Positions 17,173-25,509 of a DNA stretch of 64,000 nt are shown in pieces. Both the position numbers and the translations under genes were made by a program. Source of the stretch: JAPOUP01 sp965199865 (GTDB lineage Bacteria > Pseudomonadota > Alphaproteobacteria > Rhodobacterales > Rhodobacteraceae); NCBI GenBank assembly GCA_965199865.1, contig CBDATU010000016.1:1-64000 (forward strand). The letters are read 5' to 3'. The first letter of the stretch is position 1. Each line of letters opens with the position of its first letter. The notes under the pieces are model-generated. The model made no database searches and was not told the origin of the DNA. It saw only the letters and a program-made list of their open reading frames with translations.

Positions 17173-19503
17173 CTGTCACTACCGCATACTTGACTAGAGA
17201 TCGGATCCATGCGAATCGGGGACCATGTATATTGGTCTCAGACAGATTTCCCCTGCCACGGTCGAGTGGCTGGGGAACGAATGCCTCCGCGGCGGCGTCA
17301 CGCGTTCGGGCCTCGCCCGCGAGCTGAGCGGCCGGGAGGGTTGGCTGACCCACGACGGGAGGCCGTCGACGGTCACCGGGATGCGGGTCCTTCCCCTGCT
17401 CGCGGAGGAGCTCGGCCTGACGCTGCCGGAGGCGGCGCCGCGCTTCGCGTCGTCCAACGGGCGACCGGCCGCCGACGACCCTGGCGGCGCCCCGGTCGAG
17501 TGCGCTCTGGACGCGCTCGGCGGGGTCCGGCTGGAGCCGTTGGCGGAGGCGGACCGCCGCGCCTGGGAGTCGATGATGGAGACGCACCATCCGGAGGGCT
17601 GGCGGCGGGCTCCGGGAGGGCAGCTGCGGTACTGGATCGTGAGCGGCGCGCAGGGGCGGCTCGGCGGTCTGGGCTTCGTTCCGGCGTCCTGCCAGCTGGG
17701 GCCTCGGGACGGTGCCATCGGCTGGTCGGCGCGGGCGCGGATCGCGAACATGGGCCTCGTCCTTAACAACCACCGCTTCCTGATCAGACCTTCCGTGAGG
17801 GTCCACGGCCTCGCCTCCCTGGCGCTGCGGCTGGCGGCGGAGCGCGTGGCGGACGACTGGCAGGCCCTCTACGGGGTCCGCCCCGTCCTCGCCTACACGC
17901 TCGTGGGTCCGGACCACGCCGGGACGGGTTACAGGGCGGCGGGCTGGGAGAGATGTCCCGGCCTGACCTCCGGGCGGCGTTCGGGCATCCGTCGCAGCGT
18001 GTGGACGCTGCCGCTGCAGCCGGACTGGCGGAAGGTTCTCCAGGCGGAGCCGGAGCGCAGGCTCGGGCATACCGGACCGCTGCACCGCGGGGGCGACTGG
18101 GCGGAGCGGGAATACGCGCGGAGCAGCCATCCGGACGGCCGGGTCCGCCGCCGGATCGCCGCGATGGGGGCGGCCTGGACCAGGAAGCCCGGTGCGCCGG
18201 TGCCGGAGCTGTTTCCGGGCAGGGCGGAGCAGGAGGCGGCTTACAGGCTGCTCTCGAACGCTGGGGTGACCATGGACGACATACTCGAACCCCACCTGGA
18301 GGCGACGGTGGAGCGCTGCCGCCTGGAGCCGGTGATCCTGGCTGTCCAGGACACGACGACGCTGAACTACGGCACCCTGGCGGCGACGTCCGGGCTGGAC
18401 GGGCTCGGCGGCGGCGGAAAGGGCACCGACGGCATCCTCGCCCACTGCGGCGTGGCACTGAACGGCAGCGGACGCCCGCTCGGGCTGTTCACGCTCGACG
18501 CGGACTTCCGGCGGCGGCCGGACAGGGACAGCACCCGCTGGATCGACGGGCTGCGGCGGGCCGGAGAGCTCGCGGAGGCCTGCCCGGACGCGAAGGTCGT
18601 GAGCGTCTGTGACCGCGAAGGCGACTTCTGGGCCCTTCTCCGCGAAGCGGACCGGACCGGCGCCGCGCTGCTGGTGCGGGCGAGCCGCTCGGCGAAGCGG
18701 CGCGTGGCGCTGCCCGACGGCGACGAAAGGTGCCTGTGGGAGCATGTCGCCGCGCTGGAGCCGGTCGGCCACCGCAGGATCACCGTTCCCGAACGCGGCG
18801 GGCCGAAGGCCCGGAAAGCGCGCGTCGCCACGCTGACGCTGCGCTGCGCGGAACTGGACATCGCGGCGCCGAGGGACGCGGGGGACAGGCGCCCGCTGCC
18901 CGTGACGGTGGTCTCCGCCATCGAGGAGAACCCGCCGAAGCGCGTCGCGAAGGGAGGGGAGGCGCTGCACTGGATGCTCCTGTCCAACGAGGGCGGCGAC
19001 GGCATGCGGACGGCGGAGACCGCCCTGAGGCGCTACGAACTGCGCTGGCGCATCGAGGAATACTTCAGGGCCCTGAAGACGGGGACGAGGATAAAGGACC
19101 GCAGGCTCGACGCCGCCGACGACCTGCGCAGATGCCTCGCCTTCGACGCGATAACCGCGTTCCGGGTCTGGGACCTCCAGCTTCTGGCGCGGGAGAGCCC
19201 CGACAGCCCGGCGGACCGCCATGTCAGCCCGGAAAGCGGCGGGGCGGTGGTCATTCACGCCGCGTATGAGCGCGTCATCGGCCAGAGGGCGCCGCCGGAG
19301 CCGGACATGAGCGTGGCGCGCTACGTCACGCTCGTCGCCGGCCTCGCCGGGTTCCGCCCGACGAAGCGCCAGCCCCTGCCCGGAACCCAGAAGCTATGGC
19401 AGGGCCTGCGCATCCTCAACGTCGCGGAAACCCATGCCAGGGCCATACGGGCCCGGACGGAGCGGAGAAGGGAATGAGCCGGTCAAGTATGTGGTAGTGA
19501 CAG
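17173..19503 (+). mobile_element. IS4-like element with DruA-domain transposase
   Basis: 2331 bp. The terminal inverted repeats are CTGTCACTACCGCATACTTG at 17173 onward and its complement ending at 19503, with 21 of 22 positions matching. It is flanked by a perfect 9-bp duplication (GTCCCGGCC). It interrupts the IS630 transposase in the same orientation. Clean ends, an exact duplication and an intact gene point to a recent insertion. Confidence 0.92.
17225..19477 (+). CDS. DruA-like (DUF4338) / IS4-family transposase fusion
   Basis: 750 residues, far longer than the usual ~450 of IS4 transposases. The first ~260 residues match DUF4338, the domain of DruA in the Druantia anti-phage system: LEPLAEADRRAWESMMETHHPEG, the LRYWIV block, RARIANMGLVLNNHRFLI, and HAGTGYRAAGW. 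The remainder is a Tn5/IS4-type DDE transposase: AVQDTTTLNYG (first Asp), VVSVCDREGDFW (second Asp) and LRWRIEEYFRALKTG (Glu in the YREK-like region). Very high GC and third-position bias explain the long antisense open frame. The frame is intact and probably functional. The DruA domain may aid DNA recognition or strand handling; this is inferred. Confidence 0.9.
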   Translation: MYIGLRQISPATVEWLGNECLRGGVTRSGLARELSGREGWLTHDGRPSTVTGMRVLPLLAEELGLTLPEAAPRFASSNGRPAADDPGGAPVECALDALGGVRLEPLAEADRRAWESMMETHHPEGWRRAPGGQLRYWIVSGAQGRLGGLGFVPASCQLGPRDGAIGWSARARIANMGLVLNNHRFLIRPSVRVHGLASLALRLAAERVADDWQALYGVRPVLAYTLVGPDHAGTGYRAAGWERCPGLTSGRRSGIRRSVWTLPLQPDWRKVLQAEPERRLGHTGPLHRGGDWAEREYARSSHPDGRVRRRIAAMGAAWTRKPGAPVPELFPGRAEQEAAYRLLSNAGVTMDDILEPHLEATVERCRLEPVILAVQDTTTLNYGTLAATSGLDGLGGGGKGTDGILAHCGVALNGSGRPLGLFTLDADFRRRPDRDSTRWIDGLRRAGELAEACPDAKVVSVCDREGDFWALLREADRTGAALLVRASRSAKRRVALPDGDERCLWEHVAALEPVGHRRITVPERGGPKARKARVATLTLRCAELDIAAPRDAGDRRPLPVTVVSAIEENPPKRVAKGGEALHWMLLSNEGGDGMRTAETALRRYELRWRIEEYFRALKTGTRIKDRRLDAADDLRRCLAFDAITAFRVWDLQLLARESPDSPADRHVSPESGGAVVIHAAYERVIGQRAPPEPDMSVARYVTLVAGLAGFRPTKRQPLPGTQKLWQGLRILNVAETHARAIRARTERRRE

Positions 19504-19512
19504 GTCCCGGCC
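19504..19512 (+). repeat. right 9-bp target duplication of the IS4-like element
   Basis: GTCCCGGCC directly right of the element, identical to 17164-17172. Confidence 0.9.
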
Positions 19513-20019
19513 CGGCCGGGACGCCCGGAGATCCGCGACTTCGAATACGTCCGGAACGGGGTGTCCAGCATCTTCATGTTCCATGCCCCGCTCGAAGGCT
19601 GGCGACGCGTCGCGGTGACCGACACGAGGACGAAACGGGACCGGGCCCGACAGATCAGGAAGCTGGTCGATGAGGACTTCCCGGGAAAGCGCGTCACGCT
19701 GGTGATGGGCAACCTGAACACGCACGGCACCGGGTCACTCTACGAGACCTTCCCGCCGGAGGAGGCCCGCCGGATCGCCTCGCGGCTGGACATCGTCCTC
19801 ACGCCGAGGCACGGCAGCTGGCTGAACATGGCGGAGATCGAGATCGGCGTCCTCAGCCGACAGTGCCTGGACCGGCGGATACCGGACCAGCCCACCATGA
19901 TAAGGGAAGTGGCGGCCTGGCAGGAGCGGCGCAACGGTTCGGGTGGAAAGGTGGACTGGCGGTTCACGACGGAAGACGCACGGATCAGGCTGAAGTCCCT
20001 ATACCCGGAGATACAATGA
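19513..20019 (+). pseudogene. IS630 transposase, 3' part
   Basis: Resumes the IS630 reading frame right of the IS4-like element (GRPEIRDFEYVRNGV, then RRVAVTDTRTKRD). The usual catalytic VMDNLNTH reads VMGNLNTH, so the second Asp of the DDE triad is lost. The Glu-bearing region HGSWLNMAEIEIG is kept. With the nonsense codon, the insertion and this substitution, the transposase is dead several times over. Confidence 0.85.
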
Positions 20020-20032
20020 TGGACAACCACTA

Positions 20033-21100
20033 GCCAGTTCCAATTCTCGGCATCTGCACCATTCGCACACCGGCTTCGCTGAGCCTATCGCGTGCGTTGT
20101 GGAGCGCCGAGTCTAACGCCCCATATTGGATCCGCCGTTTATCCGGTGCCCCGTAACCTCTCTGCGCAACCAAACTCACGACATATCTATTGTTGCCTTT
20201 CACGCCTACCATATGAACTGCACCCAATGTCTTTTTTCCTTCGGGTTTTCGTTCTTCCACCATGTGTAGTCGTCGTATGCGCCCGAGTGCGTAGACCGCA
20301 ACGCTTTTGCAAAACCTAGAGGTCCCCAGCGCTGCGCCTTGTCGTTGACAACGTGTAATTTGGCCACATCATTTTCTGCGGTGAATTCCGCAGCGTCACC
20401 CTGCCGATACTCAATACCCCCCATGTACGACGCTTCCGAAGCGGGTCGCATGAATCCGACGATCCGAAGATAGCTAGTACCAGGCAAGGGTGGCAGTGCT
20501 ACAGCTTCCACATGCACTTCCGGGCCTCTGGGCTCCCACGTCTCCGTTCCTTTCGACGTGGTCCCGATGGCAACGCATTCGTCCAACACTTCCGATCGGA
20601 CTTGCCGGCGTACTCGGCTCCGCGCCCATTTCGACCAACATGGCTTCCGCCGATACATCGAACTTCTTTCGTAGGCGCATTACCTCCTCGATTGTCCTGA
20701 CCGCGTCCTTCAAGTGGAAAGATCCGACCGGCATTGTAAGTTCCGCCGCACCTATGTTGCAGAGCACTTCAAGCTGCCAGTCAGGCTCGTCGAATTTCTC
20801 ACGGCTCCGGTTTCTCACCCGTTCTGCGCAATCCAAAAAGAACGTGTGTGCAATCACGTGCCCGATTGAGAAATTTACTCGACCTCGAGGCCTGTGCGGA
20901 TTGTATTCGATCTCGTAGCCGCCCTTAGCCCAGAACACTCGCGCGTCGGCTAGCGCGGCGTTCGGCCGCACCGGGATGCCCATGATGTCCGCTAACTTGA
21001 TCGGATTGAACGGAGGCCCTCGCCACCTTTGCTCTACTGCGCCCAGAACTACTTGACGTGCCTTCTGCTCCATCGCTGGGACCAGATTCTTTCCAACCAC
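20033..21100 (-). pseudogene. ImmA/IrrE metallopeptidase-like / macrodomain fusion, broken
   Basis: The N-terminal part is ImmA/IrrE-like (FNPIKLADIMGIPV, EIEYNPHRPRGRVNFSIGH, then LEVLCNIGAAELTMPVGSF). Its zinc motif is HVIAH instead of HEIAH, so the catalytic Glu is replaced by Val. The C-terminal part is a macrodomain: GIEYRQGDA, LHVVNDKAQRWGPLGFAKAL, YVVSLVAQRGYG, VQMPRIGTG. Macrodomains bind or remove ADP-ribose. The frame shifts near 20600-20640 and back near an A-run at about 20230. IS630 then cuts the gene at 20032. The start is a GTG at 21100 or an ATG at 21073. It was the first gene of an operon with the kinase-PurA fusion and DUF7002. Confidence 0.82.
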
Positions 21101-21475
21101 AAACTCAATTGTCGGTGCATTCTTCCAATCGGCCGTGCTTTCGCCTTTACAGCATCATTGCCAGATCATCCGCATTAATTGCGCAGTACAGGCGCTTGAG
21201 CACAAATTATGGTGGTCGGCGATCTGAGCAGATGTTCCATTTCATCGTCATCAGCTTCCCTCGTTTCGCTCCGAAACGCAACACTTCCGCCACAGAAATT
21301 CGGCTATAACGGGTCAGCTCAGATACGGCATCATCGAAGGCAGCCGCTGTTCCGAGGCCACTTTAAGTTGCTTGAAAGTTCCCTTGCCATTCTGGCCCCA
21401 GAAGTACCGGTGCCGTGTTTTCGAGTTCCAATAGCTGAAACCTGCCGCCGCCGACAGGCTGGTGCTGTATTTTGA
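21101..21475. other. non-coding gap upstream of the ImmA-macrodomain gene
   Basis: 375 bp, locally AT-richer than its flanks, with no convincing gene. It should hold the promoter of the decayed operon and the right-hand junction of the island with rlmH. No tRNA or direct-repeat attachment site is evident. Confidence 0.4.
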
Positions 21476-21946
21476 TCAAGCTCGGTGATAGGGCGTTCCA
21501 GCAAGAATCGAAGCGGCCCGATAGAGCTGCTCTGCCAGCATCAGACGCACGAGCATATGCGGCCAGACCATTGGCCCGAACGCTAGTCGCAGATGGGCAC
21601 CGTTACGCAGAACGGGATCCAGCCCGTCCGCACCGCCAATTAGGAATGCTACATCCCTCACGCCAGAATCACGCCAGTCGCCCAACCGTCCTGCGAATTC
21701 GGGCGAGGTAAGCATGTTTCCCCGCTCATCCAGCGCAACCACCTTTGCTCCATCCGGAATGGCCCGGCTCAGAAGCGCTGCCTCGGCAAGCCTTCCGGCG
21801 CCTTTACGGTCCTCAACTTCATGAAGCCGGAACTGTCCCAGGCCCACCATGCGTCCGGTTCGTCCAGCGCGAACGAGATAATCGTCGATCCGATCCCGTT
21901 CGGGGCCAGCGCGCAGCCGCCCCACCGCACATACATGCAAACGCAT
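21476..21946 (-). CDS. rlmH: 23S rRNA (pseudouridine1915-N3)-methyltransferase
   Basis: A SPOUT-class methyltransferase that methylates pseudouridine 1915 in helix 69 of 23S rRNA. 156 residues, normal length. The N-terminus MRLHVCAVGRL and the SAM-binding trefoil-knot landmarks ALDERGNMLTSPEFA, FLIGGADGLDP and PMVWPHMLVRLMLAEQLYRA, ending AGTPYHRA, are all typical. It lies 19 bp downstream of rsfS on the same strand, as in most alphaproteobacteria. Confidence 0.96.
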   Translation of the reverse strand: MRLHVCAVGRLRAGPERDRIDDYLVRAGRTGRMVGLGQFRLHEVEDRKGAGRLAEAALLSRAIPDGAKVVALDERGNMLTSPEFAGRLGDWRDSGVRDVAFLIGGADGLDPVLRNGAHLRLAFGPMVWPHMLVRLMLAEQLYRAASILAGTPYHRA

Positions 21947-21965
21947 TGACAGTCTCCAGAACCGC

Positions 21966-22397
21966 TCAGGCGCTGGAGATTGGAGACCTAGCTGGGCTCA
22001 TCCACATCTTTTCAAGCTGGTAGAACTCGCGCACTTCAGGCCTGAAGACATGGACGATGACGTCGCCCGCATCAATCAGTATCCAGTCACCGGTGCGCTT
22101 GCCCTCAATCCTGCAGGGCTGGCCGAGTTCCCGCTTGAGCCGTTCAGTGAGCTTGTCGGCGATTGACGCGACCTGCCGTGTCGAACGGCCCGAGGCAATC
22201 ACCATATAGTCCGCAATTTCCGATTTTCCGGACAAGCCTATGGATACCACATCCTCGGCTTTGTCATCGTCCAGAGAGGACAGGACACATTCCAGAAGCG
22301 CGTGGCTTGGAACATGTTTCGGATGCGATGCCAGTTTCGAACCAATACATGCATCCGTTACGGTCGTTTCCCTGACCGTAGCCGCACTTTGAGACAG
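21966..22397 (-). CDS. rsfS: ribosome silencing factor RsfS with non-ATG start
   Basis: Binds ribosomal protein L14 and blocks subunit joining in starvation. The conserved core is DDDKAEDVVSIGLSGKS-EIADYMVIASGRS, then GDWILIDAGDVIVHVF. The residues before the first GTG (22250), HALLECVLSSLDDDKAED, are homologous to the family, so translation must begin further upstream. No ATG, GTG or TTG is available there. A strong AAGGAGG at 22406-22411 sits 5 nt before ATC (22400) and 8 nt before CTG (22397). I choose CTG, giving 143 residues. ATC, or an ATG-to-ATC mutation, remains possible. Confidence 0.85.
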   Translation of the reverse strand: MSQSAATVRETTVTDACIGSKLASHPKHVPSHALLECVLSSLDDDKAEDVVSIGLSGKSEIADYMVIASGRSTRQVASIADKLTERLKRELGQPCRIEGKRTGDWILIDAGDVIVHVFRPEVREFYQLEKMWMSPARSPISSA

Positions 22398-22429
22398 GAT
22401 GGTTTCCTCCTTCGTTGTGTATCGTTCCC

Positions 22430-22813
22430 AATGAGCCCCTAAGGCTACTATGATAGATTTAGCATGTAATTGCGAAATCTCAATGGTAGGGTGAAACGGA
22501 GCGATACAGGTGTGGCTTCCTGTCCACAGGGATCCCTAGTCGCACGAACGGACAATACAGTTCTCGACAGCGGCTCGCAGTAATGGTGTGCGTAGACCAG
22601 AACCTGCGGATGCATGGGATAGCGGATGTGGACTTTCAGAAGGTTCATGCGTTTAGCCATTGAAGCGTGGGATGGTTACAGCTTCCTGTTGAGCCAAGTG
22701 CGTCTTCGATGAGCGGGTCCGGAGGCCATCTATATGACACACCTGAATTTGGCGTTACCGGTGTTTCCTTTCGCTGAGCGCTGGCTGTGGGGTCAATGGC
22801 TGAGTGCCGGCGC
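22430..22813. other. gap with no recognised gene
   Basis: Short open frames only (for example 22448-22660 minus). In related genomes nadD often precedes rsfS. It is not here, and IS debris follows. Confidence 0.35.
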
Positions 22814-22877
22814 GCTCAGGATACTGATGGTCTCCGTCCTCGCCGTCACCGACTGCAGGGAACTCGGACAATGAACC
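22814..22877 (+). repeat. IS-end repeat, copy 1
   Basis: About 64 bp beginning GCTCAGGATACTGATGGTCT and ending near CGGACAATGA, nearly identical to 27564-27627. It encodes a piece (LRILMVSVLAVTD) matching the tail of the DruA/IS4 transposase family, so it is a remnant of such an element. Confidence 0.7.
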
Positions 22878-22881
22878 GATT

Positions 22882-23430
22882 ATGTATGTCACGTTGATGG
22901 GATCGGTGGGCAGGGTCATCGGCAGGCGCAGGGTGAACAGGCACTTCAGAAGGTGGATCGATGCCTGGGATCACTTTCACTATCGGCGCGATGAGGCCAG
23001 CATCGCCGCCGACGCGGCGCTGGACGACCTTCATTCGGTGCGTACCAGCCTGCCGGAAAGCGGGACGGATGGCGGGGATACGGTGCGGGCCTGCAGGCGG
23101 CCGGGCACTGCCGGGCGGGCCTTCCGGATTCTGAAGACCATCGCCTGAAGGTGCGCCCGGTGCTGCACCACACCGCCGACCGGATGCGCGCCCATGTGCT
23201 GCCGCGCATATCCGCCTACCACGTGGAATGGCATATGCGCCGACATCCGGCACCGCTGCTGTTCGACGCGGGGACTGGCCCGTTCGCAGCCCGCACACCC
23301 TGCTCGTCGACCTCGCCACCATTGACGGAAACCGCGCGCGATCCCGCATGAGCGGAACCGGGACGTTCGATGTCCTGGCCCGGCCCAGCGACCTGCAGCC
23401 CCGTTCCCGGCAAACACCGCCAGATTCATT
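22882..23430 (+). pseudogene. IS1634-family transposase remnant
   Basis: Decayed C-terminal third of an IS1634-type transposase. Recognisable pieces in successive frames are HYRRDEASIAADAALDDLHS, VRTSLPES, RAFRILKTI, LKVRPVLHHTADRMRAHVLP, ISAYHVEWHMRRHPAPLLFD, HTLLVDLATIDGNR and FDVLARPSDLQ. At least two frameshifts and a stop (after ILKTIA) break it. No inverted repeats were identified. Confidence 0.8.
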
Positions 23431-23500
23431 GAAATTGGCAGAATAATCAACGTCATGCCGGATGACCACCAGGGAACTTCAACCTAATGCCGTGCCTGCC

Positions 23501-25441
23501 TTACGCTGCTTTCCTAAGCCGGTTTACGACCAGCAGTGCAACACACACCGCAAACGCGATCCAATGGATCTGAGGCAGGATGACCAGACACCCAAGAGCG
23601 GCGATGACCCGAATGACAATCTCGGGCCACGACAACCGTGAGGAGTCAAAGCCCGCCAGGGCCGAAGACAACGTCAGGATCGCCACGATCACACGTGCAA
23701 GCGTCAACACGAACTCCATGGTCGAGAATCCGCTTTCGTCGACAATCAGCAGAACGGGATAGTAGACGAAAATGAAGGGAACCAGAAACTTCACGATCCC
23801 AACGCGGTATGCATAGAGCGAGGTCCTGATCGGTGGACTTCCCGCAATTCCCGCCGCGGCGAAGGCTGTCATCGCCACGGGTGGCGTGATTGACGACGCA
23901 ACACCGTAGTAGAGAACAAAGAGGTGGAGTGACAGATCAGAGAGACCAAACTGTCGAAGCGTTGGGCCGAGCACAAGAGCGATCGTCAGATAGGCCGGCA
24001 GGGTTGGCATACCCATACCGAGCAATAGGGCCGCCAGCATAGCAATCAGAAGGCTGACCATCAGTCCGTTTGTGCCAACACGGGACACCATATTGGCAAA
24101 GTCCGTCGGCAGGCCAGTCGCACCAAGAACGGAGACGATAAGGCCAATGATCGCAACGGCTATGAACATCTTCGCGAAGGTCTGACCACCACGCCCGACG
24201 GCCACGAGGATTTTCCACGGGGCCTGACGGATCACCGGATTCACGAAACTCAGCAAAATCGTCGTGATCAGGGCGATAACCCCAGCTCCTGCCGCCGAAT
24301 AGCCGTTGTTGAGCGCGATCACCATGACAGCGACAGGGCCGAAAATCATGATCATGTTGATGACGTCCTGCCGTGTTACATGCAGGTTCTCATCCTGAAT
24401 TTTCTCGGGTTTGATGTCCAAACGGCCCGATTCAAAATAGACCGCCGCGAAGAGAGAGAAATAATAGAGCATCGCCGGCACGAGTGCCGCCGTGATGACG
24501 CTAAGGTAGGACATCCCGATTACATCAGCCAAGACGAACGCCGCCGCGCCCATTACAGGTGGCATAATCTGACCCGCCGATGATGCCGTCGCCTCGACAG
24601 CGCCCGCAAAGTGCGGCGGAAAACCTGATCGTTTCATCATCGGGATGGTCAGGACGCCAGTACCGACGACGTTTGCCAGGGCATTGCCCGACATCGTGCC
24701 AAAAAGCCCCGACGACACGATGGCAGCATGGGCCGGGCCGCCGCGCAGCCGACGCGTCAGGTGGAAGGCAACCCGGATAAGGGAGATGCCAGCTCCCGTA
24801 CCTTCCAGCAGTTGGCCAAAGACAATGAAAACGAACACGACAAGGATCATGATCGATGCGATGCTGCCTAGCATGCCGAGGCCAAGGTCGAACCAGAGAT
24901 GAAGCGCGGCACCCTCAACGAACTCTGGCGCGGATCTTCGGGCAAAACCAGGCCAATGATCCGAGGTGAAGAAGTACAGGGCCGACACACCTGCGACAAT
25001 GGTCAGCGGCAGACCCCAGGCACGCCAGCACAGGAAGAGCACACAGATCGTGACGGCGGTCGCGAGCCAGGCGTCCCGCGGATTGAAGAAGTAGATCGCG
25101 TCGTCAATTCTGGACGTGATGACGTAGTATTGCCAACAGGCGACAGCGGTTACGACGAGAACAGATACGTCAACAGCGTAGCCGATCGATCCTGCAGCAG
25201 GACCCGACTTCTCACTCAGTCTGGCACCGAAAGGAAACGAAAGAACGTAGACCAGAACACATGCGAAAAAGACTACTGGCTTCAGGAGCTTCGAGTCTAT
25301 GGGCCCAAAGGTCGGAAGTTCGAAAAAGCCCGGGGCGGCGTTGAGGATGCAGATGACGGCCGTGGCGCCACCAATCAGCAGCGCAAGGCATTCGGCATAG
25401 CGCAACAATGGCGCCTTGGGCTGGGCGGCCTGGTCCGACAT
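23501..25441 (-). CDS. TRAP transporter fused permease (TAXI type)
   Basis: Inner-membrane permease of a tripartite ATP-independent periplasmic transporter, with DctQ-like (4 TM) and DctM-like (about 12 TM) parts fused. About 646 residues from ATG 25441 (MSDQAAQPKAP); an earlier ATG at 25480 is less likely. The signature MLAALLLGMGMPTLPAYLTI and SASAGQIMPPVMGAAAFVLAD-like stretches are typical of DctM. Substrates of TAXI systems are often organic acids or amino acids and cannot be told here. The binding protein gene is 68 bp upstream on the same strand. Confidence 0.92.
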   Translation of the reverse strand: MSDQAAQPKAPLLRYAECLALLIGGATAVICILNAAPGFFELPTFGPIDSKLLKPVVFFACVLVYVLSFPFGARLSEKSGPAAGSIGYAVDVSVLVVTAVACWQYYVITSRIDDAIYFFNPRDAWLATAVTICVLFLCWRAWGLPLTIVAGVSALYFFTSDHWPGFARRSAPEFVEGAALHLWFDLGLGMLGSIASIMILVVFVFIVFGQLLEGTGAGISLIRVAFHLTRRLRGGPAHAAIVSSGLFGTMSGNALANVVGTGVLTIPMMKRSGFPPHFAGAVEATASSAGQIMPPVMGAAAFVLADVIGMSYLSVITAALVPAMLYYFSLFAAVYFESGRLDIKPEKIQDENLHVTRQDVINMIMIFGPVAVMVIALNNGYSAAGAGVIALITTILLSFVNPVIRQAPWKILVAVGRGGQTFAKMFIAVAIIGLIVSVLGATGLPTDFANMVSRVGTNGLMVSLLIAMLAALLLGMGMPTLPAYLTIALVLGPTLRQFGLSDLSLHLFVLYYGVASSITPPVAMTAFAAAGIAGSPPIRTSLYAYRVGIVKFLVPFIFVYYPVLLIVDESGFSTMEFVLTLARVIVAILTLSSALAGFDSSRLSWPEIVIRVIAALGCLVILPQIHWIAFAVCVALLVVNRLRKAA

Positions 25442-25509
25442 CATCGCATCTTTGGGTTCGGGGGATGGTGCGACGGCCAACAGTCAGCCGCCGCACGGAT
25501 TGCAATGAC

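Larger units (their letters stand above)
16361..20032 (+). mobile_element. IS630-family element (inactivated)
   Basis: Bounded by a TA target duplication (16361-16362 and 20031-20032), the IS630 signature. The ends are inverted repeats: the left end TAGTGGCTTGCCTGCATTG matches the complement of the right end at 17 of 24 positions. Without the nested IS4-like insert and its 9-bp duplication the element is about 1.33 kb, normal for IS630. It lies inside a macrodomain gene. Confidence 0.85.

Noticed and set aside
17156..19258. 700-residue open frame on the minus strand
   Set aside because: Antisense to the GC-rich IS4-like transposase; no family similarity, and strong third-position GC explains it.
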